Assembly (NCBI GenBank): GCA_938014885.1
Contig: CALLQI010000024.1
Span: forward strand, 1-64,000
Source of the DNA: an uncultured bacterium
Lineage (GTDB): Bacteria; Planctomycetota; UBA8742; UBA2392
Length of the DNA: 64,000 bases
Direction of reading: 5' to 3'
In this document: piece by piece, positions 53,651 through 62,265 of the stretch
How the letters are laid out: each line of letters begins with the position of its first letter
Numbering within the stretch: the stretch's first letter is position 1
Notes under the pieces: generated by a model
Database searches by the model: none
What the model was told of the DNA's origin: nothing
What the model saw: only the letters and a program-made list of their open reading frames with translations
Position numbers and translations under genes: made by a program

Positions 53651-54766
53651 ATGTACAGCCGCATGATGCTTGCCTTGATGATGACGCTGGCCCCGGCACT
53701 GGCCGCCCAGCAGGGTGTGGGTTCAACCGAGCCGCAACCGCGCACCCGTGCCCAGGCAAAGGCCGAAGCAAAGCCGGATGCCAAGCCTGACGCCAAGCCG
53801 GATGCCCAGGCCAAGCCTGACGCAGAGGCCGAAGAAGCCGCCGGTGTCCAGTTCCTGACCGACCTGGCCGAAGCCAAGAAGCAGGCCGCCGAAGCCAAGA
53901 AGCGCATCTTCATCGTGTTCAGCACCACCTGGTGCGGTCCGTGCAAAAAGCTGGCGGCCGACGTGTGGGCCGACGCAAGCTTCGCCGAAGCGCTGGCCAA
54001 GAACTTCGTCGCGCTCAAGATTGATGGCGACGCGCAGGCGGAAGTTACCCGAAGCTTCAATGTAACGGCCTACCCGACCATCCTGCTGGCCGACGCCGAC
54101 GGGAAGGTTTTCTGCACGCAAGTCGGCAGCGGCAAGCGATTCACCCCGGCGGCGTGGATCCTGTGGCTGGACGAACAGCTCAACAGCGGCAGCAAGCTCG
54201 CCGGGCTGAAGGCCGCCACCGACAGCAACCCGCAGGACGCCGCCGCATGGAGCAGCTACGCCGATGCGCTGTTCGAACTCGGCCGCAACAATGAGGCCAT
54301 CGAAGCTTACAGCAAGGCCGAGGCGCTGGTGGATGAGCAGGCGCTGCACGTGAAAGTGCGCAAGGCGCAGTTGCTGCTGGCGCGGATGAAGGACGATCCC
54401 ACCTGCCGCGAAGTGCTGGACGATCTGTTGCCCAAGCTGATCAAGCGCAAGGATGAGCGCGCAATCGACCTGTCGCTCGACTTCGCCAACATCGTCGGCC
54501 GCCTGGCCAAAGAGAAAGACCCCAAGCGCTCGCGCCAGATGATGCAGGACCTGATTGCGGCTTTCCCGGAAAGCCCGCGTCTGGTTGAGCTGCGTTGCCG
54601 CGCGGGCATGTACGCGCACCTCAGCGGCGACAACGAAACCGCGCTGGCTGAAATGAAGCAGACCGCCGAAGACTTCAAGGACAGCACCGACGAAGTCACG
54701 CAGATCTGGGTGGACCGCTGCAAGCGCTTCATCGCGACACTCGAGAAGGGCGAGAAGTACCGCTAG
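53651..54766 (+). CDS. Exported thioredoxin-like protein with TPR region
   Basis: The 371-aa product has a signal peptide (MMLALMMTLAPALAAQ), a linker of KPDA repeats (about residues 41-58), then a thioredoxin domain with TTWCGPCKK (Cys95, Cys98) and cis-Pro in TAYPTILLAD. A TPR-like helical region (AWSSYADALFELGRNNEAIE) fills the C-terminal half. It is probably a periplasmic disulfide reductase or chaperone. The ATG at 53651 has GGAG upstream. It converges with trxB across a shared terminator. Confidence 0.9.
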   Translation: MYSRMMLALMMTLAPALAAQQGVGSTEPQPRTRAQAKAEAKPDAKPDAKPDAQAKPDAEAEEAAGVQFLTDLAEAKKQAAEAKKRIFIVFSTTWCGPCKKLAADVWADASFAEALAKNFVALKIDGDAQAEVTRSFNVTAYPTILLADADGKVFCTQVGSGKRFTPAAWILWLDEQLNSGSKLAGLKAATDSNPQDAAAWSSYADALFELGRNNEAIEAYSKAEALVDEQALHVKVRKAQLLLARMKDDPTCREVLDDLLPKLIKRKDERAIDLSLDFANIVGRLAKEKDPKRSRQMMQDLIAAFPESPRLVELRCRAGMYAHLSGDNETALAEMKQTAEDFKDSTDEVTQIWVDRCKRFIATLEKGEKYR

Positions 54767-54782
54767 TCAGCGCCCCAACAAC

Positions 54783-54812
54783 AAACCGGGCGCGCAGCAG
54801 CGCGCCCGGTTT
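54783..54812. terminator. Bidirectional terminator between the thioredoxin-like gene and trxB
   Basis: The hairpin AAACCGGGCGCGC...GCGCGCCCGGTTT lies between two convergent genes, with short A and T tracts on its outer sides. Confidence 0.85.
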
Positions 54813-54825
54813 GCGTTGACACGCT

Positions 54826-55794
54826 TCACGAATGGTCGGCAAGCCAGCGTTCGGCATCAATCGCCGCCATGCAGCCGCTGCCCGCTGCCGTGATCGCCTG
54901 GCGATACGTGTGGTCCTGCACGTCGCCGCAGGCAAACACGCCTTCGATGCTGGTGTACGTGTTCGGGTGATCGGCCGGGCCACCCGCGTGCGCGCCTGTT
55001 ACCAGGTAGCCGTTGTCGTGCATCTTGAGCTGGCCTTCGAACAGGTCGGTGTTGGGGATGTGGCCGATGGCGATGAAGGTGCCGTCGGCCTCAAAGTCGC
55101 GCTTTTCGCCGGTTTGGGTGTGCTGGGTCTTGATGCCGCGCACGGTGCCGTTGGGGCGCAGCAGGTACTCAGTGGGCTGCCAGTTGAGGTGAAAGTCGAT
55201 CTTGGGGTTCTTGCGCGCGCGCTCAAGCATCACGCGGCTGGCGCGGAATTCTTCGCGGCGGTGCACCAGCGTCACGTCGCCGAAGCGCGTCAGGAAGCTG
55301 GCCTCTTCCATGGCGCTGTCGCCGCCGCCGATCACGATCATCTTCTTGCCTCGATAAAACGCGCCGTCGCAGGTGGCGCAGGTGTGCAGGCCGCGCGCGA
55401 TCAGCTTTTCTTCGCCGGGTATGCCCAGCAGGCGTGACTTGGCGCCGGTCGCGATGATCACGGCGTCGGCGGTGTACTTGCCGTCGTCGGTCCACATCGT
55501 GAAGGGCTTTTCGGTGAACTGGACTTTGGTGACGTCTGCATCCACAAACTCGGCCTCGAACTCTTCAGCCTGCTTGCGCATCCGTGCCATCAGCTCAGGG
55601 CCGGCAATGCCGCCTTCGGGAAAGCCCGGGAAGTTTTCGATTTCCGTGGTGAGCATCAACTGGCCGCCCGGCGGGCCGCCGCGCCCGAAACCCGCGAACA
55701 CCAGCGGCTTCAGGCCCGCGCGCGCGGTGTACAGCGCCGCGGTGTCGCCTGCGGGGCCGCTTCCGATGATGATGACTTTGCGATGCTCAGGCAT
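54826..55794 (-). CDS. trxB: Thioredoxin reductase
   Basis: TrxB passes electrons from NADPH to thioredoxin through FAD and a redox disulfide. The 322-aa protein has the FAD motif IIIGSGPAGDTAALY, the redox pair in CATCDG (Cys139, Cys142), the NADPH motif IGGGDSAMEEA and the C-terminal ACGDVQDHTYRQAITAAGSG. A small insertion (RGGPPGG) lies before GGQLMLTT. Length is normal. The exported thioredoxin-like protein converges with it but probably draws on a different reductant. Confidence 0.96.
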   Translation of the reverse strand: MPEHRKVIIIGSGPAGDTAALYTARAGLKPLVFAGFGRGGPPGGQLMLTTEIENFPGFPEGGIAGPELMARMRKQAEEFEAEFVDADVTKVQFTEKPFTMWTDDGKYTADAVIIATGAKSRLLGIPGEEKLIARGLHTCATCDGAFYRGKKMIVIGGGDSAMEEASFLTRFGDVTLVHRREEFRASRVMLERARKNPKIDFHLNWQPTEYLLRPNGTVRGIKTQHTQTGEKRDFEADGTFIAIGHIPNTDLFEGQLKMHDNGYLVTGAHAGGPADHPNTYTSIEGVFACGDVQDHTYRQAITAAGSGCMAAIDAERWLADHS

Positions 55795-55943
55795 GATTCA
55801 TCCTCGTGCGTATGGTCGTGGGTGTGGTCTGCGAATCGGGTGTGTCGTGTATAGAACGGCATGCCCCTAGTTTCCATTCCGTGCCCCAGCCAAGTTGCCG
55901 GTCGCCCCTTCCGCGCCCTGAAATCAGCCATACACTCTGCGCC

Positions 55944-56384
55944 ATGACTGGCAACAAGCGACTCTGGTTTGCGCTGCTGCTCGGCTGGCTGCTGCCCGGC
56001 CTTGGGCACTTTTTTCTGAAGCGCCATGCCTACGGCGCGTTCTACCTGGGCGTGATCGCGGCGCTGGTAGTGGCGGGCATCATCATCTCAGGCGGCACGG
56101 CCGTGAACTTTGATGACCACCGTGCCTACTTTGCCTGCCAGGCGCTGGCCGGGCCCGCCGTCATCGGCCTTGAGTTCCTGCGCGGCCAGGAATCCATCTA
56201 CCTGGCCCAGAACGTCAGCATCCTGAACCACCAGACCGGTGTGGTCTACGTCGCCACCGCCGGCGTGCTGAACCTGATTTCACTGTGCGAACTGTACCGC
56301 CGCCACGCGCGGCCGGAGGCCCCGGGCCCCAGCGACACCATGCGCGCCGACGCAGTACTGCAAACCGCCCCGGAGAAGGCATGA
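55944..56384 (+). CDS. Small membrane protein with LLPGLGHFF motif
   Basis: The 146-aa protein has three to four membrane segments and starts with LLLGWLLPGLGHFFLKR, a pattern of small membrane proteins (DUF6677 or TM2-like) common in planctomycetes. The function is unknown. I chose the ATG at 55944; the codons upstream overlap the trxB promoter region. Its stop overlaps the start of the next gene. Confidence 0.72.
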   Translation: MTGNKRLWFALLLGWLLPGLGHFFLKRHAYGAFYLGVIAALVVAGIIISGGTAVNFDDHRAYFACQALAGPAVIGLEFLRGQESIYLAQNVSILNHQTGVVYVATAGVLNLISLCELYRRHARPEAPGPSDTMRADAVLQTAPEKA

Positions 56385-56578
56385 GCGGAGCGCTTCATTA
56401 CCTGCTGCTGCTTGCGCCGGTCTGCATCGGGGCCGGGCTGGTCATGGGTGTGGCCGGCAGCCGCGAGTTCAAGCGCGGCCTGCTGCGCGGCGCGTTGAAC
56501 GCGTTCTTGCTGACGGGCGGCATCGCGGCGCTGATCTTCCTGGTGCAATTGACGACCGACCCGACGATGCTGTCGTAG
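56381..56578 (+). CDS. Small membrane protein, 65 aa
   Basis: Two membrane segments (LLLLAPVCIGAGLVMGVAGS; FLLTGGIAALIFLVQLTT) are separated by a basic loop. No family is recognised. The ATGA overlap with the preceding gene indicates an operon and argues that the short frame is real. Confidence 0.65.
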   Translation: MSGALHYLLLLAPVCIGAGLVMGVAGSREFKRGLLRGALNAFLLTGGIAALIFLVQLTTDPTMLS

Positions 56579-56595
56579 GCCGGCAGGGCGCGGGA

Positions 56596-58293
56596 TCAGC
56601 CCTCCTCGCCCGGTTCCATGCTGTTGAAGCGTATTCCCAGCAGGTACGCCATCAGCTCAACTTCCAGCGCCACCAGCGCGGCGGCAATCAAGCCGCCGGC
56701 CACAAGCCCCGCACCGGGCGCGCCTGCCACCCAGATCGCGGCGCCGACACCAACGCCGATGCCCACAGGCACCGACAGCAACAGGCCACCCAGCACAAAG
56801 CGCACCAGGAATGACAGCATGTTGCGGCCGACAGCTTCGACCCCGGCTTCACCGGGGTTGGTCACGACCCAGGCGGGCACCATCAGTACCAGGCCGCTTT
56901 CCAGCACAACCATCAGGCCGCAGACCGCGATTCCCAGCGGCAGCGCGCCGGCGACCGCGTAGGGGCCGAATTCAAAGCCTTCTTCGATGCCCGTGGAAAG
57001 CGCAATGCCGGCCATGGTCGCGAAAGCGCCCAGCGGGATCGCGCTAAGCAATGCGCCGGCCCAGGCCGTGCCGCGCAGCAGGTCGTGGCCGCGGATCGGC
57101 AGCGCCTTCAGCAGGGGCGCGCGCCGGATTTCGAGGTGCAACCCCGTCGCCAGCAGCCGCGGCACAAAGGTGGTGAACATCATCCCGAAGGCGGCGCTCA
57201 TCCCCATGACCAGCGCCCAGAACCCCTTGTTGACGCCGACAACGCGCGCCACGCTCACACCCAGCACCGAAATCACGGCCACCACCGCTGCAACGCGCCA
57301 TGTGCCGATGCGCCACTCCGCCACCACGTTCTTCCAGAAGATCGCGACCCAGGGTTTGCCCGTGGGCGCAAGCTTCAGCGAAGTCGAACGCAGCGACTTA
57401 CGCTTCTCAAGCGCCAGCGATGCCCAGTTGCCCCCGCGCTTGGCCTTGATGACCTTGCCCACGTTTTCAGCCAGCGCCAGCGCGCGCTCTTCAAACGGCG
57501 AAACCAGCATCATCGTCAGCCCGTACAACACGGCCGCAAAACCAGCCGCAGCCGCCATGCCCCGCCCGAAGTCGGCGCCATTCTGCGCGCCCGGCAAAAG
57601 CGCAAGCTGGTGAAACGGCCACAGCACAATCGCGGCCGGGCCGGTGTGAAACACTTCGCGCGCCCAGGGCAGCACGTTGGTCTGGCCGAATTCGATGGGC
57701 TGGTACTGGATCGCGAGTACAGACGCCAGCACGGCCAGCATCAGCACGCCCGGCAGCGGCGGCACAAACCGCGTCAGCCCCGCGTTCAGGATGCGATTCA
57801 CGACAATCGAGGCAGCCATGGCGTTCAGCGCCATCAAGTTCATCAGGGTGAACGCACTGGCAGCTGCAAACCACGGCTTCACGTCGGCCGACCGCAATGC
57901 GAACAGGCCCGCCAGCATCGACAGGATAAGGATCGCGAACTGCGCCTTCAGCAGCCGGAAGTTCAGCAGTTGCCGCCGCGTCAGCGGCATCACGAACAGT
58001 TGTGAGGCGTCGGGCAGCGTGAAAAGCGGCGCCGGCCTTGCGGGCGCGAACAGCCACGTGGTCGCGAACAGCATGGCAAACACCGGCCCGACCAGCACAT
58101 GGAAGTAGTCGCGGACTTGCCGCGCCTCGTTGGCTTCGCCGGGCCGGAAGACATTTCCGACGAAGATCAGCCCGAAGTAGCCGATGCCCAGCAGCGCCGG
58201 CACCGCGTAGCGCGGGTTCTTCAGCCGCGACAGCCGATAGCGCGTGCCGCCGGCAATCTGCCGCAGGATCAGCCAGCGCAGAGCACTGCTCAT
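56596..58293 (-). CDS. ABC transporter permease
   Basis: The 565-aa protein has about 12 membrane segments in two groups with a central cytoplasmic region near KRGGNWASLALEKRKSLRS. It overlaps the ATPase gene upstream by four bases and resembles ABC-2-type export permeases that pair with stand-alone ATPases. The substrate is unknown. Confidence 0.8.
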   Translation of the reverse strand: MSSALRWLILRQIAGGTRYRLSRLKNPRYAVPALLGIGYFGLIFVGNVFRPGEANEARQVRDYFHVLVGPVFAMLFATTWLFAPARPAPLFTLPDASQLFVMPLTRRQLLNFRLLKAQFAILILSMLAGLFALRSADVKPWFAAASAFTLMNLMALNAMAASIVVNRILNAGLTRFVPPLPGVLMLAVLASVLAIQYQPIEFGQTNVLPWAREVFHTGPAAIVLWPFHQLALLPGAQNGADFGRGMAAAAGFAAVLYGLTMMLVSPFEERALALAENVGKVIKAKRGGNWASLALEKRKSLRSTSLKLAPTGKPWVAIFWKNVVAEWRIGTWRVAAVVAVISVLGVSVARVVGVNKGFWALVMGMSAAFGMMFTTFVPRLLATGLHLEIRRAPLLKALPIRGHDLLRGTAWAGALLSAIPLGAFATMAGIALSTGIEEGFEFGPYAVAGALPLGIAVCGLMVVLESGLVLMVPAWVVTNPGEAGVEAVGRNMLSFLVRFVLGGLLLSVPVGIGVGVGAAIWVAGAPGAGLVAGGLIAAALVALEVELMAYLLGIRFNSMEPGEEG

Positions 58294-59045
58294 GGCTGTG
58301 TCTCGCGCGTGGCGTTGGCGTCGTTTTCGTAGCCCGTGGCGCGCAGGAAGATTTCTTCCAGCCCCTTCTCGCGCAGGTCGGGCGCGCTTTCACGGATCTG
58401 CGCCAGTGTGCCGTGCAGGACTTTGCGGCCGTTCTGCATCAGCAGCACCGTGGTCGCGATTTCTTCGACAAGCCCCAGCAGGTGGCTTGAGATGATGATC
58501 GCTGAGCCCGCGGCCGCGAGGCGCTTGATCGTCTGTTTGATGCGGCGGATCGCGATCGGGTCCAGGCCGGTCAGCGGCTCGTCAAACAGCACCAGTTTAG
58601 GTGAATGCAGCAGCCCGCAGGCGATGGCCACCTTCTGCTTCATGCCGCGGGAAAGTGTGCCGGGCAGCGCGTGCAGCTTTTCGGTCAGTTCCATTTCACT
58701 GACAAGCGCACTGGCGCGCGCGTCGCGGTCGGCCACGTTGTAGACGCGGGCGTAGAACTGCATGTGCTCATGGATCGTCAGGTAATCAAACAGGTGCGGC
58801 TCGTCGGGGATGAACGCGAGGTTGCGCTTGGCCGCCACGGGGTCCTGTACCACATCGGCGCCGGCCACGACGATGTGGCCGGAAGATGGCTGCAGAATGC
58901 CGGTAATGCAGCGCATGGTGGTGGTCTTGCCCGCGCCGTTGGGTCCCACGAGTCCCAGCACTTCGCCCGGCGACACGGTGAACGACAGGTCGATGACGGC
59001 CTGGTGCGTCTCGTAGGTTTTGTGAAGCGCGTGGACTTCGATCAT
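58290..59045 (-). CDS. ABC transporter ATP-binding protein
   Basis: The 251-aa ATPase has Walker A GPNGAGKTT (about residues 34-42), the signature LSRGMKQKVA, and Walker B LVLFDEPLTGLDP. It drives the adjacent permease. The ATG at 59045 lies only 7 bases beyond the stop of the VOC gene, so the four minus-strand genes from 59424 to 56596 may share transcripts. Confidence 0.93.
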   Translation of the reverse strand: MIEVHALHKTYETHQAVIDLSFTVSPGEVLGLVGPNGAGKTTTMRCITGILQPSSGHIVVAGADVVQDPVAAKRNLAFIPDEPHLFDYLTIHEHMQFYARVYNVADRDARASALVSEMELTEKLHALPGTLSRGMKQKVAIACGLLHSPKLVLFDEPLTGLDPIAIRRIKQTIKRLAAAGSAIIISSHLLGLVEEIATTVLLMQNGRKVLHGTLAQIRESAPDLREKGLEEIFLRATGYENDANATRETQP

Positions 59046-59052
59046 GGGAGGC

Positions 59053-59424
59053 TCAGGCCGGGCTGAAGAAAGTGATGCAGACACCGCAGGGGTCAATCAC
59101 GCCGAATTCGCGCGTGCCCCAGGGCTTGGTTTGCAGGTCGCCATTGGGGTGGATCGTGGTGCCGCGCGATTTTACCTCGGTGTAGTAGGCCTCGATGTCA
59201 TCGACGTGAAAGCGGCACATGGTCTGCGAACCCACGGTGCGCGCCAATCCTTCCTCGCAGGCTGACAGGTGCAGCCAGGCGGAGTCTCGGCGCAGGCCGG
59301 CATAACGCGGCCTGTCGGCGTCGCGGAAGGTCTCAGTGAAGCCAAGCCTGTTGACGTAGTAGTCCAGCGAGGCCGCAACATCTTCGGCGGGCAGGACGGG
59401 TACGGCTTGCATGATCGTCGGCAT
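59053..59424 (-). CDS. VOC/glyoxalase-like protein
   Basis: The 123-aa protein has the VOC fold pattern: AVPVLPAEDVAASLDYYVNR at the start, HLSACEEG and a final GVIDPCGVCITFF. Some such small proteins confer bleomycin-type resistance, others are dioxygenase or isomerase subunits; the metal ligands are not clear enough to choose. Confidence 0.82.
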   Translation of the reverse strand: MPTIMQAVPVLPAEDVAASLDYYVNRLGFTETFRDADRPRYAGLRRDSAWLHLSACEEGLARTVGSQTMCRFHVDDIEAYYTEVKSRGTTIHPNGDLQTKPWGTREFGVIDPCGVCITFFSPA

Positions 59425-59484
59425 GCGGCTCCTTCTACACAGGAAATTTCCGACGATACCAACCGCGTCCCATGCCGTCAGGCT

Positions 59485-59925
59485 TCAAGCCAGCAACTTG
59501 GTCATGAAGCGGCGGGGCCAGTCGCGGTAGCCGCCGGTCTCGTACAGGTGCACGGCGGCGACGTTTTCATGCCGCACACCCAGATGCAGCGCGCCCGCAC
59601 CCTGTTGCCGCGCGAATTGCTCGACCAAGGCAAGCGCAGCCCGCCCGCGGCCGTGCCCGCGAAACGAAGGCTCGATCCAAAGCTCAGTCAGGAAGGCGTC
59701 GCGCCCGCCAAACTCAAGATCAAACCCCCAGGTGACGACGGCATAGCCAAGCAGGCCGGCATCTTCAAACAGCAGCACCGCACCAAGCTGCGGCCCCGAG
59801 ACCAGCGCAAGCAGCGGCGAACGAAACCCGTCGCGAGTAAACGGGATGCCTTCAGAACGATTGAAGCCATCCATCATGGCCAGGATGGAATCAACGTCCG
59901 ACGCCACAGCAACACGACAAAGCAA
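59485..59925 (-). CDS. GNAT family N-acetyltransferase
   Basis: The 146-aa protein has the acetyl-CoA motif FRGHGRGRAALAL and the preceding strand AFLTELWIEPSF, typical of GNAT enzymes. The acceptor is unknown. The start is a TTG at 59925, chosen because the family fold begins at once (VAVASDVDSILAMM). Confidence 0.85.
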   Translation of the reverse strand: MLCRVAVASDVDSILAMMDGFNRSEGIPFTRDGFRSPLLALVSGPQLGAVLLFEDAGLLGYAVVTWGFDLEFGGRDAFLTELWIEPSFRGHGRGRAALALVEQFARQQGAGALHLGVRHENVAAVHLYETGGYRDWPRRFMTKLLA

Positions 59926-59962
59926 GCAACACCCCCAGGTTCTTGACGAGTCAAGAGTAACT

Positions 59963-61282
59963 TCACAGCGCCGCCGGTGAAGGTGGGGGAGGTACCGGTT
60001 GCTCCGTGTCGCGGCGTTTCAGGGTGCGTTCGGCCAGGGTTACGAAGGTTGGTAGCAGCACGGCGAACACCATGGCGATAATCGCCATGTTCTCCAGGCC
60101 TACGAGGTGGCCTCTCGCGTCTTCGGTCAGCACGAACGATGAAAACCCGGCTGCTATGGCCAGTGCTATGTGCTGCACGGCCGACTGCAAACTCATGAAG
60201 CTTGCGCGTTCGTGGGGGGCGGGGATCTTGGTGTCCATGGCGCGCGCGGGCACGCCGCGGATCGACATGCTGCCCATGAAGCCCATGAACAGCAGCACCA
60301 CCGGCACCGACGCGCGATAGTCAATGAACCAGAAGTACATCACAAGGCACACCAGCACCGCGCCGGCCCAGCTTACTACCGCGCTTCCCCAGCGGTCCGT
60401 GGCGCGGCCGACGACCTGCATCACGCCAAGGCTCACCAGCCCGCCCAGGAAGTACAGCGGGCCCAGCACGCTTGGGGTATATTCAAGGCCCGTGGCGTTG
60501 ATCGCACCTTGCAGCCACGTCTCGCCGGTGTAGCCAAGGTTGAACACCAGGTACACCGGGATGCTCGGGATCAGCGTGAAAGCGCTGAACATCATCGCCA
60601 CGGTGCCCGCGTAGGCCAGCAGCGGCAGCGGCCGCGTCAACATCCGCAGCATACCCAACCCCGGCGGCTTGGAACCGCGCTGCAAATGCAACGTCAGCGG
60701 CGGCAGCAGGAAGATCACGCCCGCGGCAACCACGGCGCCCATCCCGGCCACACTGTAGAAGGGCGTGCGCCAGTTGCCCGCGTTCGCAAGCTCCAGCGCG
60801 GCCGGCACGCCCACGATGCTGGCGATGCTGAACGCGGCCAGCACGGTGCCCATGGCGCGGCCGCGCCGCTGCACGGGCACGACGTCGCTGATGATGGCTA
60901 AACTGAGTGCCGTCGCCGGGCCGCCGAACAGCCCCGCCAGCAGCCGCGCGCCGATCAGCGAGTTCAAATCCCAGGCCAGGCCCGCCGCCGCGGTGGCGAC
61001 CACGAGTCCGGCCATGGCCACGGCAAGCGCCTTGCGCCGGTCGAAGCGGTCCAGAAAGAAACTGCCGAGAATGCCGCTGAGTGCGGCGGCGGCGGTGTAG
61101 CTGCCGGCGATGATGCCGATGTGATTGGCCGAAATGCCAAGCTCGCGGCTGAAGTCCGGCCCCAGCGGCATCACGATCATGAAGTCGAGGATGTTGACGA
61201 ACTGGATGGCGGCGATCAGCAACACCACCAGGCGTTCGCGAACCTCAACCGGCGGGGCCAACACTTTAGTCTCACCCGCCAT
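59963..61282 (-). CDS. MFS transporter
   Basis: The 439-aa protein has about 12 membrane helices. The loop between helices 2 and 3 contains FFLDRFDRRKALAVAMAG, a form of the MFS signature. It resembles drug or metabolite exporters of the DHA1 kind; the substrate cannot be predicted. The ATG at 61282 is preferred to one 10 codons upstream. It is divergent from the sdh genes over a gap of about 160 bp. Confidence 0.88.
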   Translation of the reverse strand: MAGETKVLAPPVEVRERLVVLLIAAIQFVNILDFMIVMPLGPDFSRELGISANHIGIIAGSYTAAAALSGILGSFFLDRFDRRKALAVAMAGLVVATAAAGLAWDLNSLIGARLLAGLFGGPATALSLAIISDVVPVQRRGRAMGTVLAAFSIASIVGVPAALELANAGNWRTPFYSVAGMGAVVAAGVIFLLPPLTLHLQRGSKPPGLGMLRMLTRPLPLLAYAGTVAMMFSAFTLIPSIPVYLVFNLGYTGETWLQGAINATGLEYTPSVLGPLYFLGGLVSLGVMQVVGRATDRWGSAVVSWAGAVLVCLVMYFWFIDYRASVPVVLLFMGFMGSMSIRGVPARAMDTKIPAPHERASFMSLQSAVQHIALAIAAGFSSFVLTEDARGHLVGLENMAIIAMVFAVLLPTFVTLAERTLKRRDTEQPVPPPPSPAAL

Positions 61283-61440
61283 GATCGCCCCAAACGAAAA
61301 GCAGCGGCCCAACGCCGCCGATTTTCACTATAGGAACAAATGAAGGTTGCGGAGTATTTCCGGCGGCCGCACACCCCTGTTGCGTTGCATCGTCCGCAGG
61401 TCTAAAACCGCGCGCGACACACTCAGCGGAGTTTTTCAGC

Positions 61441-62262
61441 ATGAGCGGCGCAGCGGCAATCGGCGGGCACGAAAACACCTTTGCGGCCACAACCCGCACC
61501 GACAAGTGGTGGATAGGCCCGCTGGCGACGGCCGCGGGTCTGGGCCTGCTTTTCGGCTGGATGACGGTCCGCGCCATGTGGGGCGAATACCTGTGGGCCG
61601 ACCCGTACATCAGCCCGGTAGGCTCACCGCCGCTGTTCACGCCCGCGTACGGGTATGATGGCGCAATCCCGGTCAGCCACGCGCTGCTGGGTGCTTTCCC
61701 GGCCTGGTGGCCGCGCTTTTTGCCGCAGACGCCGGCATTCTTTTTCCCAGTGCTGGCGATCATGTTCCGCTTCACCTGCTACTACTATCGCAAGGCGTAC
61801 TATCGCGCGTTTGTAGCTTCGCCGCCGGCCTGCGCGGTGCGCGGCGCGCCGCTGCGTTATCGCGGTGAAACCGTGCTGCTGCTGTTCCAGAACCTGCACC
61901 GCTACGCGCTGTACGGGGCACTCTTCCTGCTGGTGTTCCTGTGGTACGACGGCTTCGCGGCCTTCTTCCGGAACGGCAAGTTTGGCGTCGGCGTTGGCAC
62001 GATCATGCTGCTGGTGAACGCGGCGCTGCTGTCCGGCTACACGTTCGGCTGCCATTCGTGGCGTCACCTGATCGGCGGCAAGATGGACTGCTTCAGCTGC
62101 GATAACCTCAGCCAGAAGCGCGCCACCCTGTGGAAGAAGTCAAGCTGGCTGAACGCGCGGCACATGCAGTTTGCGTGGATCAGCCTGGTCTGGGTCTGCC
62201 TGACCGACCTGTACGTTTTCATGGTTGCGTCCAAAACCATCACCGATCTGAACACCTGGTAA
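61441..62262 (+). CDS. Succinate dehydrogenase membrane (cytochrome b-like) subunit
   Basis: The 273-aa protein has about five or six membrane segments and lies 3 bp before sdhA. The segment LFQNLHRYALYGALF includes a His suited to heme b. His and Cys residues cluster in CHSWRHLIGGKMDCFSCDNL, an unusual soluble loop near the C-terminus. Position and topology make it the membrane anchor of complex II; sequence alone is weak evidence, so a related quinone-linked subunit is possible. Confidence 0.75.
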   Translation: MSGAAAIGGHENTFAATTRTDKWWIGPLATAAGLGLLFGWMTVRAMWGEYLWADPYISPVGSPPLFTPAYGYDGAIPVSHALLGAFPAWWPRFLPQTPAFFFPVLAIMFRFTCYYYRKAYYRAFVASPPACAVRGAPLRYRGETVLLLFQNLHRYALYGALFLLVFLWYDGFAAFFRNGKFGVGVGTIMLLVNAALLSGYTFGCHSWRHLIGGKMDCFSCDNLSQKRATLWKKSSWLNARHMQFAWISLVWVCLTDLYVFMVASKTITDLNTW

Positions 62263-62265
62263 ACC

